From positions 1 through 47,410 of the forward strand of contig DIUC01000072.1 in assembly GCA_002435785.1 (NCBI GenBank): a stretch of 47,410 nt of DNA. Direction: 5' to 3'. The DNA comes from Saprospiraceae bacterium UBA6168 (GTDB lineage: Bacteria > Bacteroidota > Bacteroidia > Chitinophagales > Saprospiraceae). Under the pieces are notes generated by a model that was not told the origin of the DNA, searched no databases, and was given only the letters and a program-made list of their open reading frames with translations. The translations under genes were made by a program, and so were the position numbers. This document shows, piece after piece, positions 16,100 through 24,312 of this stretch (within the stretch, counting starts at the first letter, position 1; each line of letters starts with the position of its first letter).

Positions 16100-16110
16100 G
16101 CTATTTCAAA

Positions 16111-16839
16111 ATGATGTTGATTAATTTAAAACGATTCTGGACAAAGCTTGGTGCGCTGGCCGCCCGCAGCTTGCGTGTCATCTGGTGGCTGCCCCTGCGG
16201 CTGTTCAGGCTTTGGAGGCATATCGCCCAAGGAGTGTTGGGGTTGGTTGCCCAAAAACGGTCGAAGATTCTCCATTGGTGGGTTGATTTTGCTTTTCTGC
16301 TGATGGATTTGGTGGGGGTTCCAGAAGTGGCGGAGTCGCTTTTTGATTTCTTAAAATGGAAGACCCGACCACTTTCCCCGCTCGAAAAAACGTTGGCAGC
16401 CTCGGTTTTTGGCGAAACTTTGCCCTTGAACCATATACGGATGGACACCAAGGCGAGGATTGGCTGCAAAAACCGCAACATCGTTTACGTCAGCTATTTT
16501 ACGGTCAATTCGTGGGGCAGCATCCGCCCGGCCACATTTATACATGAACTGGTCCACGTCTGGCACTATTTGCAATTCGGTGGGGCCTATATTCCCATGG
16601 CGCTCCGGGCGCAGCGAAGCAAGGAAGGGTACAACTACGGCGGGGTGGAAGCGCTGCGGTCCTCAATGGAAAAAAATGGGAAGTTTACCGACTTCAACTT
16701 AGAGCAGCAAGCCGAAATTGTCAGTGATTACTATGCCATTCGGGAGGGATTGAGGCCGGTGTGGGGGAAAGGAACGCTGGCGGATTTGCCCGTTTACGAG
16801 TATTTTTTGTGGCAAATAAGAGCACCAAGGGTGGCCTGA
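16111..16839 (+). CDS. Putative zinc metallopeptidase-like protein (HELVH)
   Basis: A 242-residue protein from ATG 16111; an in-frame TTG at 16093 is less likely. The N-terminal 90 residues are basic and aromatic with amphipathic or membrane-associated helices (LRVIWWLPLRLFRLWRHI, ILHWWVDFAFLLMDLVG). The C-terminal domain contains H145-E-L-V-H149 in FIHELVHVWHYLQFGG, the HExxH zinc-binding pattern, and a later acidic stretch EQQAEIVSDYYAIREG that could supply the third ligand. It resembles DUF4157-like or minimal gluzincin domains, in which the peptidase activity is often unproven. The role is unknown. It is divergent from the small membrane-protein gene, sharing a 68-bp intergenic region. 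Confidence 0.65.
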   Translation: MMLINLKRFWTKLGALAARSLRVIWWLPLRLFRLWRHIAQGVLGLVAQKRSKILHWWVDFAFLLMDLVGVPEVAESLFDFLKWKTRPLSPLEKTLAASVFGETLPLNHIRMDTKARIGCKNRNIVYVSYFTVNSWGSIRPATFIHELVHVWHYLQFGGAYIPMALRAQRSKEGYNYGGVEALRSSMEKNGKFTDFNLEQQAEIVSDYYAIREGLRPVWGKGTLADLPVYEYFLWQIRAPRVA

Positions 16840-16983
16840 CCAAAATTCATTCTCCCCATGTGGTTGGGTAAACGGTGGGATGCCTTATGTTTGTGGCCTG
16901 AAAGCACTGGTTGTTGAATGATGTGGTTTAATCTACTGGTAATCAATTGCTTGTGCGCTTTTATTTTTTGATATTCAAACGTT

Positions 16984-17934
16984 ATGGTAAAATATTACAG
17001 CAAGGAAGGCGGAAAACTCAGGGTGCTTGATGCGCCTGAGCATGCTTGCTGGGTCAATATTTCGCCACCGTTTACCCCAGAGGAGTTGGAGGAGGTCGCC
17101 CAGATGTTCGACATCCCTTTCGACTTCCTCACCGACCCCTTGGACATTGACGAGCGGCCCCGCTACGAAAGGGACGACGACAAGCGCCTCATTATCCTTA
17201 GCAGCCCCATCGTCAATCCCTTTGAGGAGGATATTGATGCTTACTTCATCACGGTGCCATTGGGCATCATCATCACCCCTGAGCACGTCATTACCATCAG
17301 CTCGCAGGACAACCCGGTTTTGGGCCTATTTCTCGATACAAAGGTCAAGAACTTCGACCCTCTCAATGACCAGATGTTCGTCCTCCAGATTCTCGAACAG
17401 ACCGTGTACCGCTTCCTCAACTGCCTGAAACAGCTCAACCAAAAGCGAAACCTCATTGAAAAGGAACTTTACCACAGCAGCCGCAACCAGGATTTGAAGA
17501 ACCTTTTGAGCATAGAGAAGAGCCTTGTCTATTTTGCGTCGTCCCTCAGCGACAACGAACTGCTCAAAATGAAGATGAAGCGAACGGATTTCCTTGGTGT
17601 CGGCAAGGACGAGGAGAAATTGGAGATTTTTGAGGACGTCATCATTGACAACAACCAGGCCCAGCAGATGGCCAACATGTACACCAACATTTTGAACGGC
17701 ACGATGGACGCCTACGGCTCCATCATCTCCAATAACTTGAACCTCACCATCAAACGGCTGACCACCATCACCATCATCTTAATGGTGCCAACGTTGGTTT
17801 CCTCCTTCATGGGGATGAACGTGGTTTTGCCCTTTCAGGAAAATTCCCATCTTTCCTTCTTTATGATTCTCGTAGTCTCGCTTGCCTTCAGTTTGATACT
17901 GTCCTGGTATTTCCAACGGAAAAACCTTTTTTAG
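16984..17934 (+). CDS. corA: CorA-family magnesium/divalent cation transporter
   Basis: A 316-residue inner-membrane channel protein that forms pentamers and imports Mg2+ (or Co2+/Ni2+) down the potential. The N-terminal cytoplasmic alpha/beta domain (HACWVNISPPFTPEELEEVA, FDFLTDPLDIDERPRYE) is followed by the long stalk helix and two C-terminal membrane segments. The signature G277-M-N279 closes the first segment in SSFMGMN and is followed by an acidic-polar loop; the last segment ends in basic QRKN. Length is normal for the family. It stands alone, with 44 bp of AT-rich sequence and no clear ribosome binding site upstream. Confidence 0.95.
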   Translation: MVKYYSKEGGKLRVLDAPEHACWVNISPPFTPEELEEVAQMFDIPFDFLTDPLDIDERPRYERDDDKRLIILSSPIVNPFEEDIDAYFITVPLGIIITPEHVITISSQDNPVLGLFLDTKVKNFDPLNDQMFVLQILEQTVYRFLNCLKQLNQKRNLIEKELYHSSRNQDLKNLLSIEKSLVYFASSLSDNELLKMKMKRTDFLGVGKDEEKLEIFEDVIIDNNQAQQMANMYTNILNGTMDAYGSIISNNLNLTIKRLTTITIILMVPTLVSSFMGMNVVLPFQENSHLSFFMILVVSLAFSLILSWYFQRKNLF

Positions 17935-18466
17935 CCGCTACTTTCAAGCTTTTGTGTGAAATCCTGCCATTCCTGGAATCATTAGCACCTGATTTTCAAC
18001 CGCTTAAATGTTAAGCAATAATCTTTGTTTAGTTTTTTTGGTGACAAAATGTTTTCCACTCATTTTGAAGTTACCAACATTGTGGGTCGGTGTTGAAAAA
18101 TTTCATCTGATTGATTGTCAATAACTTGTGTAAGTTGTCCACATTATGTGGAAAACTCAAGCACGAAATTAGCATTACAGGCATTACTTTCGTGCTGTTA
18201 AAATCGCATACATGAGATAACCACTATCGTCCAATCATTAGCGATGAAAAATGGGGGGGACAAATTACCTGACGCAAGAAAGGTTTCCCATCTTTTTGTA
18301 ACAAATATTCTATCTCTTACTGATACTATACCGGATTTTAGGTAATTGGCTTTGCACCTGTTCATGCGCATGGACAGGTGCAGCCCATTGTTCAAAAGAC
18401 GGAGCTTCAAGTTGAGGTAAGGCTACAATAATCCAGCGTGTAACACTATAATTCATTTTCAAAATC
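17935..18466. promoter_or_regulatory. 532-bp gap upstream of the ribonucleotide reductase gene, with three dyads
   Basis: No gene was seen. It holds a 15-bp palindrome TCCACATTATGTGGA (18138-18152) overlapping DnaA-box-like words TTGTCCACA and, on the other strand, TTTTCCACA; a 9-bp stem AGCACGAAA / TTTCGTGCT (18160-18168, 18188-18196); and a 30-bp palindrome with one imperfect pair (18353-18382). A control function for the downstream gene is an inference. Confidence 0.45.
18353..18382. promoter_or_regulatory. 30-bp near-perfect palindrome before nrdJ
   Basis: TGCACCTGT (18353-18361) and ACAGGTGCA (18374-18382) flank CATGC and GCATG; only the T/G pair at 18362/18373 is imperfect. It is 84 bp before the start codon and has no T-run, so it is more likely an operator or repeat element than a terminator. 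Confidence 0.5.
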
Positions 18467-21073
18467 ATGGAAACCTTAGAACTGAAAAGAAAAGCCCCAG
18501 CCAAAAACGGGGAAAATTCCAAGCCGAAAACCTACACTTTTAAGGAGGCATTGTCAGCATCAACGGAATACTTCAACGGGGATGAACTTGCGGCCAACGT
18601 TTGGGTAAACAAGTATGCCCTAAAGGATTCTTCGGGTCATATCTACGAGAAGAACCCGGACGAAATGCACCAGCGGATTGCCGCCGAGCTGTACAGGATT
18701 GAGCAAAAATACCCTAATCCAGTACCGGAAGAGACGCTTCTGGAGCTGCTCCGCAATTTCAAGTACATCATTCCGCAGGGCAGCCCCATGTCAGGAATCG
18801 GGAACAACTACCAAGTATCCTCGCTCTCCAACTGTTTTGTCATTGGAAGCGGCGCCGATTCCTATGGTGGCATCATCCGGGCGGACGAAGAGCAGGTCCA
18901 ATTGATGAAGCGCCGGGGTGGGGTAGGCCACGACCTATCGCACATCCGCCCAAAGGGCAGCCCCGTGCTCAACAGCGCATTGTCCTCCACTGGCCTTGTG
19001 CCGTTCATGGAACGCTACTCCAACAGCACCCGTGAAGTGGCCCAAGATGGCCGTCGTGGTGCGCTCATGCTCTCTGTCTCCATCAAGCACCCCGATGCGG
19101 AGGATTTCATTGACGCAAAAATGGAGTCTGGAAAAGTGACGGGCGCCAACGTATCCGTTCGGATAGATGACGACTTCATGCGGGCAGCCATTGCTGGCAA
19201 GGACTACACCCAGCAGTTCCCCATCCAGTCCGACAACCCCACCTACCATAAGACCATTGACGCATCAAAGCTTTGGGACAAAATCATTCACAACGCATGG
19301 AAGTCGGCTGAACCGGGCATCCTTTTTTGGGACACCATCATCCGGGAATCGGTGCCGGATTGCTATGCTGACCTCGGCTACCGCACCGTGTCCACCAACC
19401 CTTGCGGTGAAATTCCGCTTTGCCCTTACGACAGTTGCCGCCTCTTGGCCATCAACCTATTTAGCTATGTGGAGGAGCCCTTCACTAAAAATGCGAAGTT
19501 CAACTTTGAGAAGTTCGCCAACCACGTGCAAATGGCCCAGCGAATGATGGACGACATCATTGACCTGGAGATTGAAAAGATTGACAAAATCATCATCAAG
19601 ATAGAAAATGACCCGGAAGCGGAGGACATCAAGGCTACCGAGCTTCGCCTGTGGCAAAAGATTCGCCGTACCTGTGTGGAAGGCCGCAGGACGGGCGTGG
19701 GCATTACCGCAGAGGGCGACATGCTGGCAGCATTGGGCCTGAAATACGGTACCGATGAAGCACTCAACTTTTCTGTGGAAGTGCACAAAACCTTGGCAGT
19801 CAATGCTTATGGCTCCTCGGTGACGATGGCAAAGGAGCGGGGCGCATTCAGCATCTACCATGCAGCTCGGGAGGCGAAAAACCCGTTCATCAACCGGCTA
19901 AAAGAGGCTGACCCAGCGATGTACGAGGACATGGTGAAATATGGCCGCCGCAACATTGCACTGCTGACCATTGCACCCACTGGCACTACCAGCCTTATGT
20001 CGCAGACCACCTCTGGCATCGAACCAGCGTTCTTGATTGCCTACAAGCGCCGCCGCAAGGTGAACCCCAACGACAAGGAAGTGACAGTCAGCTTCGTGGA
20101 TGAAGTTGGCGACCACTGGGAAGAGTACAACGTGTTCCACCACAAGTTCCTTGATTGGCTGCAAGCCAATGGACACGACATCAAAGCCGTGAAGCACATG
20201 TCTTCTGAAGACTTGAACAAATTGGTGGAAATGTCGCCTTACCACAAAGCCACTGCCAACGACGTGGACTGGGTACAAAAGGTGAAAATGCAGGGCGCCA
20301 TCCAAAAATGGGTGGACCACAGCATCAGCGTAACGGTCAACATCCCATTTGAAACCTCTGCCGAAATGGTAAAGCGGATTTACCAAACCGCCTGGGAAAC
20401 GGGCTGCAAGGGATGCACCATTTATAGGGACGGTTCTCGCTCAGGGGTCTTGGTTTCCAACGACGACAAAGGCAAGAAACAAGATGCAGTTCAAACCAAT
20501 GATGATGGAAACCATATCGCCATCACTTCCGCACCGAAGCGCCCAAAGAAGTTGGACACCGAAATCGTCCGCTTCCAGAACAACCACGAGAAGTGGATGG
20601 CGTTCGTAGGTTTGTTGGATGGCCAACCTTATGAGATTTTCACTGGCCGGGCAGAAGACATTTTCATGCTTCCTCCGTCCGTGACGCATGGTTGGGTCAT
20701 CAAGGAAAAAGATGATGAAGGCAACAACCGCTACGACTTCCAGTTTGCCGACAAGGACGGCTACAAAGTGACTATGGAGGGTCTTTCCCGTTCATTTGAC
20801 AAAGAGTATTGGAATTACGCCAAACTGATTTCAGGTGCATTGCGGCATGGAATGCCGTTGCCTTATGTCATCAATATGGTTGCTGGACTGAACGTAGAGC
20901 AGGAACACATCAATACCTGGAAAACGGGTGTTGTTCGTGCGCTCAAGAAGTTTGTGCCGGATGGTACACAAGCCATCAAAGAAAGCTGCCAATCCTGTGG
21001 CCAACACGATGGCTTGATTTACAAGGAAGGCTGCTTGATTTGCACGAATTGCGGCCACTCCAAGTGTGGGTAG
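18467..21073 (+). CDS. nrdJ: Adenosylcobalamin-dependent (class II) ribonucleoside-diphosphate reductase
   Basis: An 868-residue enzyme that reduces ribonucleotides to deoxyribonucleotides using a cobalamin-generated thiyl radical. Active-site features are visible: Cys123 in SSLSNCFV, the radical Cys313 in NPCGEIPL and its partner Cys324 in YDSCRLLAINL, the finger residues in TIAPTGTTSLMSQTTSGIEP, and VDHSISVTVNIPFETS. The C-terminus carries SCQSCGQ and ICTNCG, a CxxC...CxxC zinc-ribbon-like tail that fits the redox tail of this class. The N-terminus lacks an ATP cone. No small subunit gene is adjacent, as expected for class II. The long palindrome-rich upstream region may regulate it. Start ATG 18467 follows AT-rich sequence. 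Confidence 0.95.
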   Translation: METLELKRKAPAKNGENSKPKTYTFKEALSASTEYFNGDELAANVWVNKYALKDSSGHIYEKNPDEMHQRIAAELYRIEQKYPNPVPEETLLELLRNFKYIIPQGSPMSGIGNNYQVSSLSNCFVIGSGADSYGGIIRADEEQVQLMKRRGGVGHDLSHIRPKGSPVLNSALSSTGLVPFMERYSNSTREVAQDGRRGALMLSVSIKHPDAEDFIDAKMESGKVTGANVSVRIDDDFMRAAIAGKDYTQQFPIQSDNPTYHKTIDASKLWDKIIHNAWKSAEPGILFWDTIIRESVPDCYADLGYRTVSTNPCGEIPLCPYDSCRLLAINLFSYVEEPFTKNAKFNFEKFANHVQMAQRMMDDIIDLEIEKIDKIIIKIENDPEAEDIKATELRLWQKIRRTCVEGRRTGVGITAEGDMLAALGLKYGTDEALNFSVEVHKTLAVNAYGSSVTMAKERGAFSIYHAAREAKNPFINRLKEADPAMYEDMVKYGRRNIALLTIAPTGTTSLMSQTTSGIEPAFLIAYKRRRKVNPNDKEVTVSFVDEVGDHWEEYNVFHHKFLDWLQANGHDIKAVKHMSSEDLNKLVEMSPYHKATANDVDWVQKVKMQGAIQKWVDHSISVTVNIPFETSAEMVKRIYQTAWETGCKGCTIYRDGSRSGVLVSNDDKGKKQDAVQTNDDGNHIAITSAPKRPKKLDTEIVRFQNNHEKWMAFVGLLDGQPYEIFTGRAEDIFMLPPSVTHGWVIKEKDDEGNNRYDFQFADKDGYKVTMEGLSRSFDKEYWNYAKLISGALRHGMPLPYVINMVAGLNVEQEHINTWKTGVVRALKKFVPDGTQAIKESCQSCGQHDGLIYKEGCLICTNCGHSKCG

Positions 21074-21132
21074 TAAACCAAATTCGCTGAAGTCAATTGT
21101 GGTGGCTAACTCCGCTTAGTATTTTCTTTGAA

Positions 21133-21175
21133 TTGAGGTGCAGCGCACCGGAACATTCGGTGCGCTGTACCTCAA
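21133..21175. repeat. 18-bp inverted repeat after nrdJ
   Basis: Arms 21133-21150 (TTGAGGTGCAGCGCACCG) and 21158-21175 differ at one base around GAACATT. There is no T-run after it. It may be a dispersed palindromic repeat or a structured terminator of nrdJ. Confidence 0.75.
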
Positions 21176-21231
21176 ACAATGTACTACAACACGGCTTCAA
21201 AGATTTCCCCGCTCTGCGGCTGATACAGAAA

Positions 21232-21426
21232 ATGAAAGTAAAATACGACAGTCAATTGGATATTGTTCGGATAGTCTTTAGTGAAAAGCCCATCGTGGAG
21301 AGTGATCAAGACAAAGAAGGTGTCATCCTTGATTTTGACAAGGATGGAAACGTAGTCGGGATTGAAATACTTTTTGCTTCAAAGAAAATGGCTAATCCAA
21401 AGATTGTCGAATATGAAATGGCCTGA
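21232..21426 (+). CDS. DUF2283 domain protein
   Basis: A 64-residue protein from ATG 21232. The pattern YDSQLDIVRIVFSE, then DFDKDGNVVGIEIL and the final strand region IVEYEM is that of DUF2283, a small antiparallel domain of unknown function that often accompanies DUF4258 proteins and is suspected of toxin-antitoxin-like pairing. No DUF4258 partner was found here. Longer upstream frames run through the inverted repeat at 21133 and are not credible, so the internal ATG is preferred. Confidence 0.75.
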   Translation: MKVKYDSQLDIVRIVFSEKPIVESDQDKEGVILDFDKDGNVVGIEILFASKKMANPKIVEYEMA

Positions 21427-21448
21427 AAAGGGAGGATATCCTTTTCAG
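21423..21448 (+). terminator. Weak terminator-like hairpin after the DUF2283 gene
   Basis: CTGAAAAGG (21423-21431) pairs with CCTTTTCAG (21440-21448) across 8 nt. It overlaps the stop codon and is not followed by a strong T-run. Confidence 0.35.
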
Positions 21449-21575
21449 TTACCTACGACCTAACGTTTTCTCATAGACTGTTTTCGGGTAAGCTGTTGAG
21501 GATAGCAGCTTGCCTTTTTTCATGGAAAATCCATTCGTGAAAACTCCATGCTTGTCTCACACACTATTATAGAAC

Positions 21576-23342
21576 TCATTTAACGACCACCCGCCGGGTG
21601 GTCGTTTCTGTTTCCGTTCTTAGGCTCACGAAGTAGGTGCCAGAAGCCAAAGCGGCTGCATCAAAGTAGTACCTCGATGGCCCACTTGGGAAATTGCCTT
21701 CAAAAATCGTCCTGATTTTCCGGCCAAAAACATCAAATAGCTCCAAGCTGGCAAATAAAGAACCGCCAGCGTTTACTGGCACCACGGTGATTGCCGAGGC
21801 AGGGTTTGGGAAAATCTCCCCCATTTCTACGCCTAATGGTTCTTTCACTTCCGAAACGACATCGTTGACGTTGAACTCATAATACCCCATTGGCGCAGCC
21901 AATGGCCTCACCTGTGTTTTTGAGGAATTTGCCGTGGCAGAAATATAGTAGAATACCTTGCTCCCATTGGGTTGGTGGGGTATGACGCCCGTCCAATCGT
22001 CGCCACCCCCAGTGCTTTGCAGCGGCACTGGTTCGTATGCTTGGGTAGTGTCTATGGTGTAAAATACTTGAGCGTTTGCGATGCCTGTCCGGTGCTTTAT
22101 TTGTGCGGACACTTCGTAACCGCTCACGGCATTGTTGTTTGGGACGTCGGGCAGCCTTTGGTGAACTATCCAAAGCGGGTTGGGTGCGCCTATTTCTTTG
22201 GTGATGCAATGGAGCGCACCGCTCGCACTTATCATGTCGTTGCAGTTGATGGCGACGACCTTGTAGCCGGGGTGGTTTTCCCGGTAAATACGCAATGCAA
22301 TCGTATCGAACTGAACATCGTAGCCCGGTATGATGATGGTTTTGTTCACGAAAACGGCATTGGTATAGGTGCGGTAATCGCCAAGTGGCGGGTAGGCTCC
22401 ATTGGAAGCAGGTGGTTGCAACACCCTCACCACCTTGTAAGGCGTTCCAAAGGATGAATTGAAGTTGTCAAGCACGTACTGCAAGTTGGCCTCAATCTGT
22501 GGGCCATCGGAAATGCCTTGTGGGTACTGGCCTACCAAAAGGGTCTCTTCGTCCAGCAACCGCATGTGCATGTCAATATGGTGAATGAAATCATAAGGCA
22601 GCGTCTCCATCTTGATGTACCGCTCGATGCCCATATAGTCGTTCATAATTGCATCTATTTCGGGTTCGGTGTGAGGGCCGGCATTGTAGGGGTTGTTGAG
22701 GGCGTTTTCCTCCAAAATCAGTTTGGACGCAAAGGCCGTCCCCAAGCCATCGGACATGAAATTGCCGCCAGTATTGACCAACCGCTCAGGGTTAGCGGTG
22801 GTGGAATAGACAGGGATGTTCAGGTAAGTGCCCGCCTCCGTGGGAATCGCATCGTCCTTTGGTCGGGCAGGGCGGTTATAGACCCAGTCAATGAAGTTCA
22901 AGTCCTGGGTATCATTGGCATAGACGCAATTTGGCCCATAATCCCGAATCCAAACCGAATTGTTTGCAGCAACGACGAACTCGATGTTGGCCATGTTTAC
23001 CCCCGCCACTTGAAGGGTGTTTTGTGCAGTGTTTTTTACGCTTTCCGTGTTGCAGAAAATTATCACTTTCACTTCCTGAGCGGCATGAAATGCAATTTGG
23101 GTAAGTATTTGGGGGTACGAACGCCAGGTAATCGCCAGTGCCTGAAGCTCTTCCCACTCGGCCATGTGCCGGACGGGGTAGGGCGGGGGCGTTTCAATGC
23201 CAACGGCTGACGGAGGCAAGGCAAATTGCTCCCAATCCAACAGTGCCCGCTCTGCTGGGGAAAAACCACGGGGCAACAGGTCGTCTTGGGCGAAAACCAC
23301 CAAAGCAAGCCACAAAAAGGAAAAGGTAAATAGGTGCTTCAT
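21576..23342 (-). CDS. Secreted Porphyromonas-type peptidylarginine/agmatine deiminase with T9SS tail
   Basis: A 588-residue protein from ATG 23342 (a GTG at 23345 is also in frame). Signal peptide (LFTFSFLWLALVVFAQ), then an agmatine-deiminase-fold catalytic domain. The expected guanidino-group-modifying residues are present: Asp134 in WIRDYGP, His255 and Asp257 in HHIDMH, Asn328 in YTNAVFVN, and Cys379 in GALHC. After it come an Ig-like domain (residues about 395-490) and a T9SS type A sorting domain (IFPNPASAITVVPVNA to RRVVVK). This domain order is that of the P. gingivalis peptidylarginine deiminase. Whether the substrate is protein C-terminal arginine or free agmatine cannot be told from motifs. 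Signal and tail point to the cell surface, where an agmatine-only role would be unusual. Confidence 0.9.
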   Translation of the reverse strand: MKHLFTFSFLWLALVVFAQDDLLPRGFSPAERALLDWEQFALPPSAVGIETPPPYPVRHMAEWEELQALAITWRSYPQILTQIAFHAAQEVKVIIFCNTESVKNTAQNTLQVAGVNMANIEFVVAANNSVWIRDYGPNCVYANDTQDLNFIDWVYNRPARPKDDAIPTEAGTYLNIPVYSTTANPERLVNTGGNFMSDGLGTAFASKLILEENALNNPYNAGPHTEPEIDAIMNDYMGIERYIKMETLPYDFIHHIDMHMRLLDEETLLVGQYPQGISDGPQIEANLQYVLDNFNSSFGTPYKVVRVLQPPASNGAYPPLGDYRTYTNAVFVNKTIIIPGYDVQFDTIALRIYRENHPGYKVVAINCNDMISASGALHCITKEIGAPNPLWIVHQRLPDVPNNNAVSGYEVSAQIKHRTGIANAQVFYTIDTTQAYEPVPLQSTGGGDDWTGVIPHQPNGSKVFYYISATANSSKTQVRPLAAPMGYYEFNVNDVVSEVKEPLGVEMGEIFPNPASAITVVPVNAGGSLFASLELFDVFGRKIRTIFEGNFPSGPSRYYFDAAALASGTYFVSLRTETETTTRRVVVK

Positions 23343-23445
23343 CACTGAGATATTTTAGAGGTTTGACATCTGCAAAGATTGCCACAATTTCAGGTATTTT
23401 CATCAAAGACAAAGCCGTTTGATGTTGTTTGTCATGCAGATGCTA

Positions 23446-23453
23446 TAATTTTG
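23446..23453 (+). promoter_or_regulatory. -7 promoter element candidate for the DUF3298 gene
   Basis: TAATTTTG followed by C matches TAnnTTTG. A GTTG lies 18 bp upstream. Transcription would start near 23460, about 45 nt before the GTG start at 23506. Confidence 0.4.
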
Positions 23454-23505
23454 CATCCATTTTCAAATAATATTTTGAGAGCCGACTAAAAAAGAAAAAA
23501 TTCCC

Positions 23506-24312
23506 GTGAGAATTACCTTATCCCTGATAATCCCATTGCTTTTCCTTGCCAGTTGCCACCGGGGCAAACAACCCAAATTGCGCAGCGAAAAAGGGCTGAA
23601 AGTCCGCTTCGAAATCAAAAATTTCCAAGAGAAAAAAGGCAACTGCGACAAAAGGGACGGCGACTGCGCCCAAGTGGACATGGTCTATCCAATCGTGGTG
23701 GAGGGTGTGCCACAAGTCCAGCAAGCCATCAATGACTCCATTTACAGCTTCCTCATTCAAACACTGGTTTTCGAAGGGTACACGGGCCAGTTTTCGGAGC
23801 GTGACTTAAAGGCTGCCGCACAATCCTTTTTGGCCGAATGGCAAACAGCCAATGATGCCGAGCCTGACAATTCCTCCAACACGGGGTGGGAGGTCAGCGT
23901 TACTGGCGAAGTGGGCCTCCATACCCCAAAAGTGGTGTCCATCACCTTGGGCTCCTACTCTTACGCTGGTGGTGCCCACCCGAACTCGTTCGTTTCGGTT
24001 CTCAATTTTGACCTAAAAACGGGGAAAAACCTCGTCTGGAAAGACTTGTTCACCGACATCCCTGCCCTCGAAAAGTTGGTGGAAAAGGAGTTTAAAAAAG
24101 CCCGTGACCTCCCAAAAAATGCCGATTTGGTGAAGGAGGGCTTCTTTTGGGGCGAGCGCTTCGAATTGCCCGCCAATTTTGAATTGCAGGAAGAAGGCAT
24201 CTACTTTTGGTACAACCCTTTCGAGGCGGCTGCCTACGCCCTTGGGCCGACCGACTTCACCATTTCCTATGAGGATTTGGGCAAACTGGTGAAAAAGGAG
24301 CGGATTTTTTAA
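23506..24312 (+). CDS. DUF3298-domain lipoprotein
   Basis: A 268-residue predicted lipoprotein. I place the start at GTG 23506 because it immediately gives a type II signal peptide, ITLSLIIPLLFLASC, with the lipobox LASC. The mature part fits the RsiV-like DUF4163/DUF3298 architecture: VDMVYPIVVEGVPQVQQAINDSIYSFL, then VSITLGSYSYAGGAHPNSFVSVLNFDLKTGK and LEKLVEKEFKKA, GIYFWYNPFEAAAYALGPTDFTISYEDL. Function is unknown in free-standing members; in Firmicutes the same domains sense lysozyme. It is convergent with miaA, and the stop codons overlap (24310-24312 and 24309-24311). Confidence 0.82.
   Translation: MRITLSLIIPLLFLASCHRGKQPKLRSEKGLKVRFEIKNFQEKKGNCDKRDGDCAQVDMVYPIVVEGVPQVQQAINDSIYSFLIQTLVFEGYTGQFSERDLKAAAQSFLAEWQTANDAEPDNSSNTGWEVSVTGEVGLHTPKVVSITLGSYSYAGGAHPNSFVSVLNFDLKTGKNLVWKDLFTDIPALEKLVEKEFKKARDLPKNADLVKEGFFWGERFELPANFELQEEGIYFWYNPFEAAAYALGPTDFTISYEDLGKLVKKERIF

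Noticed and set aside
18437..18452. ACACTATA before nrdJ as an NrdR box
   Set aside because: Only one half-site is visible and no second box lies at the usual spacing; the match is too short.
17935..18466. Cobalamin riboswitch upstream of the B12-dependent reductase
   Set aside because: No B12-box-like conserved core or matching multi-stem arrangement was seen; the dyads present are short palindromes.
17935..18466. Chromosome replication origin
   Set aside because: The DnaA-like words are inexact and few, and dnaA, dnaN or other usual origin neighbours are absent.
21097..21231. Upstream extension of the DUF2283 protein
   Set aside because: The extension would translate the 18-bp-arm inverted repeat and does not resemble the family; the domain starts at ATG 21232.
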